Assembly: GCA_009781325.1 (NCBI GenBank)
Contig: WQYJ01000092.1
Coordinates: forward strand, 1 to 7,642
Reading direction: 5' to 3'
Length of the DNA stretch: 7,642 nucleotides
Origin: Propionibacteriaceae bacterium
GTDB lineage: Bacteria > Actinomycetota > Actinomycetes > Propionibacteriales > Propionibacteriaceae
The translations under genes and the position numbers were made by a program. The notes beneath the pieces were generated by a model that saw only the letters and a program-made list of their open reading frames with translations, was not told the origin of the DNA and did no database searches. Below, in pieces: positions 6,281-7,642 of the stretch (positions are counted from its first letter, which is position 1; each line of letters begins with the position of its first letter).

Positions 6281-6302
6281 TCAGTGTCTGACAGGGCTGG
6301 TC
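6271..6302. terminator. Possible bidirectional terminator hairpin between convergent genes
   Basis: GACCGGCT (6271-6278) can pair with GGCTGGTC (6295-6302) using two G-U pairs, with an inner TCAG/CTGA stem (6281-6284, 6288-6291). The hairpin spans the end of the phosphatase gene and stops at the end of the opposing gene. No T-run follows on either strand, so the terminator role is only inferred from position. Confidence 0.3.
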
Positions 6303-7115
6303 CTAGGTGCAGGAAATTCTTTCAATGCGGTAAATGCTCCACGGATTGACCGGCGCGAGTCTGACCAACCAAAGCTGATCGTCCATCTGGTAGAGCTCCA
6401 GTAAGGGTTCATCCTCAAAATAGGCAACACCCACGCGCAGACGCTCGGAGAAGCCGGACAGATTCGGCAGCCAAGTAACAAAGGACTGCGGCGCAGACGA
6501 GAACACATCTTCATCAACAGGTGTTCTCTCAAATTCCAGACCGTAAGTGATCACCTCGGAAGATTCCAAAGAGCCCGCCACTAATGAGTCTTGAGTGATC
6601 GAGTAGACAAACGGCGCACCGAAGGGGATATAGGAGCTAAGCGGGCTGGTATAGATATTCTCGGCAAATTGGTAACTGCCGACGAGTCCCTGACCTGGAT
6701 ACTCAGGATCTGGGCAAGGTTGGACATCGCCATAGTACGACACTGCGTATCCTGGATGGATACCAATAATGGAAAAACCATGTGAGAACCAACCAGGTTC
6801 TGATGATTCTGTCAGGAGATCCTCATCCTGATGTGCCCCGTTGATTTCGATTGGATACACAGTCTCGCATAGCATCCCACCATCTTCCGTGGAAGTGCAG
6901 ACTACGTCCGTGGGCATCAATTCGGGGAGACACATCGTCACCCAGCTCAAACCACCATCAACCGGAATCAGTTGGCACTTGACATCGGAAAACTCTGCAA
7001 TCTGCCAGTCGGGAGCCTCAGGTCGAACGCTAATCTCAACACCGGCAACAGACAGGCACATGATGAGAAAGATGGCACTGAAGGCATAGAACACAGTCCG
7101 AAAGCGACCATTCAT
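6303..7115 (-). CDS. Unrecognised exported or membrane-anchored protein with six outside cysteines
   Basis: I do not recognise this protein of 270 residues. It starts with a short basic stretch (MNGRFR), then a hydrophobic segment at about 8-28 that can serve as an uncleaved anchor or signal peptide. C20 lies within that segment, but the context (LIMCLSV) is not a typical lipobox. The rest is acidic and rich in aromatic and beta-prone residues. It has six cysteines outside the membrane (47, 62, 73, 83, 134, 269), an even number that would suit three disulfides. No enzyme motif is visible. The start is well supported: the ATG at 7115 is preceded by AAGGAGG with a 6 nt spacer. That ribosome site overlaps the pyrF stop codon, so the gene is probably co-transcribed with pyrF, 11 nt upstream. 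By eye its base composition is less GC-rich than its neighbours, which may hint at acquisition or at a lineage-specific gene. Confidence 0.8.
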   Translation of the reverse strand: MNGRFRTVFYAFSAIFLIMCLSVAGVEISVRPEAPDWQIAEFSDVKCQLIPVDGGLSWVTMCLPELMPTDVVCTSTEDGGMLCETVYPIEINGAHQDEDLLTESSEPGWFSHGFSIIGIHPGYAVSYYGDVQPCPDPEYPGQGLVGSYQFAENIYTSPLSSYIPFGAPFVYSITQDSLVAGSLESSEVITYGLEFERTPVDEDVFSSAPQSFVTWLPNLSGFSERLRVGVAYFEDEPLLELYQMDDQLWLVRLAPVNPWSIYRIERISCT

Positions 7116-7121
7116 GCCTTC

Positions 7122-7128
7122 CCTCCTT
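7122..7128 (-). promoter_or_regulatory. Ribosome binding site overlapping the pyrF stop
   Basis: On the minus strand AAGGAGG begins inside the TAA stop of pyrF (7129-7127) and lies 6 nt before the ATG at 7115. It fixes that start and implies one transcript for both genes. Confidence 0.75.
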
Positions 7129-7642
7129 AGGTGGTGAGTACCCTTGCCACAGCCTCCTGTAGTCCCCGAGCCGTAGATCCAGAATACAGGACCTCCCGGC
7201 TAACTGAGGGAACAATGACAGCATCTGTGGTGGAGAACAACGCTTCTACCCCCGAGATGGTCCCTCCCTGGGCTCCGATTCCGGGAACCAGAATCGATCC
7301 GCAGTACGAGGAAATGTCCACCCCGAGCGAGTCGTGGGTCCCACCAATCACCAACCCGACCGCATTGACTCCAGTCGAGGTATTTCTGGCACCTGCTTGG
7401 TCGACGATCGATTGGGCAACGCTTGTGCCCTGCGCATCCGCGAACTGTACTTCTCCACCCTCAGGGTTGGAGGTACGCGCCAAGACGTAGACTCCCCTGC
7501 CGTTAGCCTCAGCTAATTCGATGGCTGGAAGAAGTGAACCAAATCCTAAGTAGGGGCTCACTGTAATCGCATCAACACTGAGCGGACCATCGCTGAGGTA
7601 GGCCTGGGCATAGGCGCCCATGGTGGAACCAATGTCTCCACG
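7127..7642 (-). CDS. pyrF: Orotidine 5'-phosphate decarboxylase, type 2, N-terminal part missing
   Basis: This is the C-terminal 171 codons of OMP decarboxylase, the last step of UMP synthesis (OMP to UMP plus CO2) in the cytoplasm. The gene enters from the right edge in frame: the first visible residues are RGDIGSTMGAYA, the end of the type-2 family motif KRGDIGST, so the catalytic lysine lies just outside the window. Further marks are AITVSPYLGFGSL, GVYVLARTSNPEG, the phosphate-binding loop VPGIGAQGG, and PSVSREVL with the conserved arginine. These identify the longer type-2 PyrF (about 270-280 residues) found in actinobacteria and some other phyla. An ATG at 7621 is internal and not the start. 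In many actinobacteria pyrF is followed by mihF and gmk; here an unknown exported-protein gene follows after 11 nt. Identification is firm. Confidence 0.95.
   Translation of the reverse strand, partial: RGDIGSTMGAYAQAYLSDGPLSVDAITVSPYLGFGSLLPAIELAEANGRGVYVLARTSNPEGGEVQFADAQGTSVAQSIVDQAGARNTSTGVNAVGLVIGGTHDSLGVDISSYCGSILVPGIGAQGGTISGVEALFSTTDAVIVPSVSREVLYSGSTARGLQEAVARVLTT

Overview
The window looks like chromosomal DNA of a mid-GC actinobacterium. Supporting signs are GTG starts, strong AGGAGG-type ribosome binding sites, a MoxR/DUF58/VWA operon, a type-2 (actinobacterial-style) PyrF and a tRNA gene without an encoded CCA end. A member of the Propionibacteriaceae is possible, but that is an impression and nothing here proves it. 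No phage genes, transposases or CRISPR arrays are visible.

Layout. Positions 4477 down to 1 (minus strand) hold five genes in one tightly packed operon: a MoxR AAA+ ATPase, a DUF58 protein, two paralogous membrane-anchored VWA proteins (BatA/BatB-like), and the first two thirds of a YggS-type PLP homeostasis protein, cut by the window edge. Every junction is a stop/start overlap of 1 or 4 nt (TAATG, ATGA, ATGA, GTGA), so all five are probably co-transcribed and translationally coupled. Positions 4478-4705 are a divergent intergenic region with a short inverted repeat and a direct repeat. On the plus strand follow a single-pass membrane protein of unknown function (4706-5539), whose cytoplasmic part faintly resembles the N-lobe of a Ser/Thr kinase, then a CAT-anticodon tRNA (5552-5625), a highly structured non-coding stretch (5630-5740), and a SixA-like histidine phosphatase (5765-6280). 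Converging on it from the right, on the minus strand, are an unrecognised exported or membrane-anchored protein (6303-7115) and, 11 nt upstream of that, the C-terminal part of orotidine 5'-phosphate decarboxylase (pyrF, 7127 to the window end).

How the genes work together. MoxR ATPases with DUF58 and VWA partners form chaperone-like systems thought to mature or assemble protein complexes at the membrane. Here an ATPase, a soluble DUF58 adaptor-like protein and two membrane-anchored metal-binding VWA domains are all present. The YggS gene at the end of this operon and the unknown secreted protein behind pyrF are the unusual neighbours. The best candidates for something undescribed are the folded element at 5630-5740 and the kinase-N-lobe-like membrane protein at 4706-5539.
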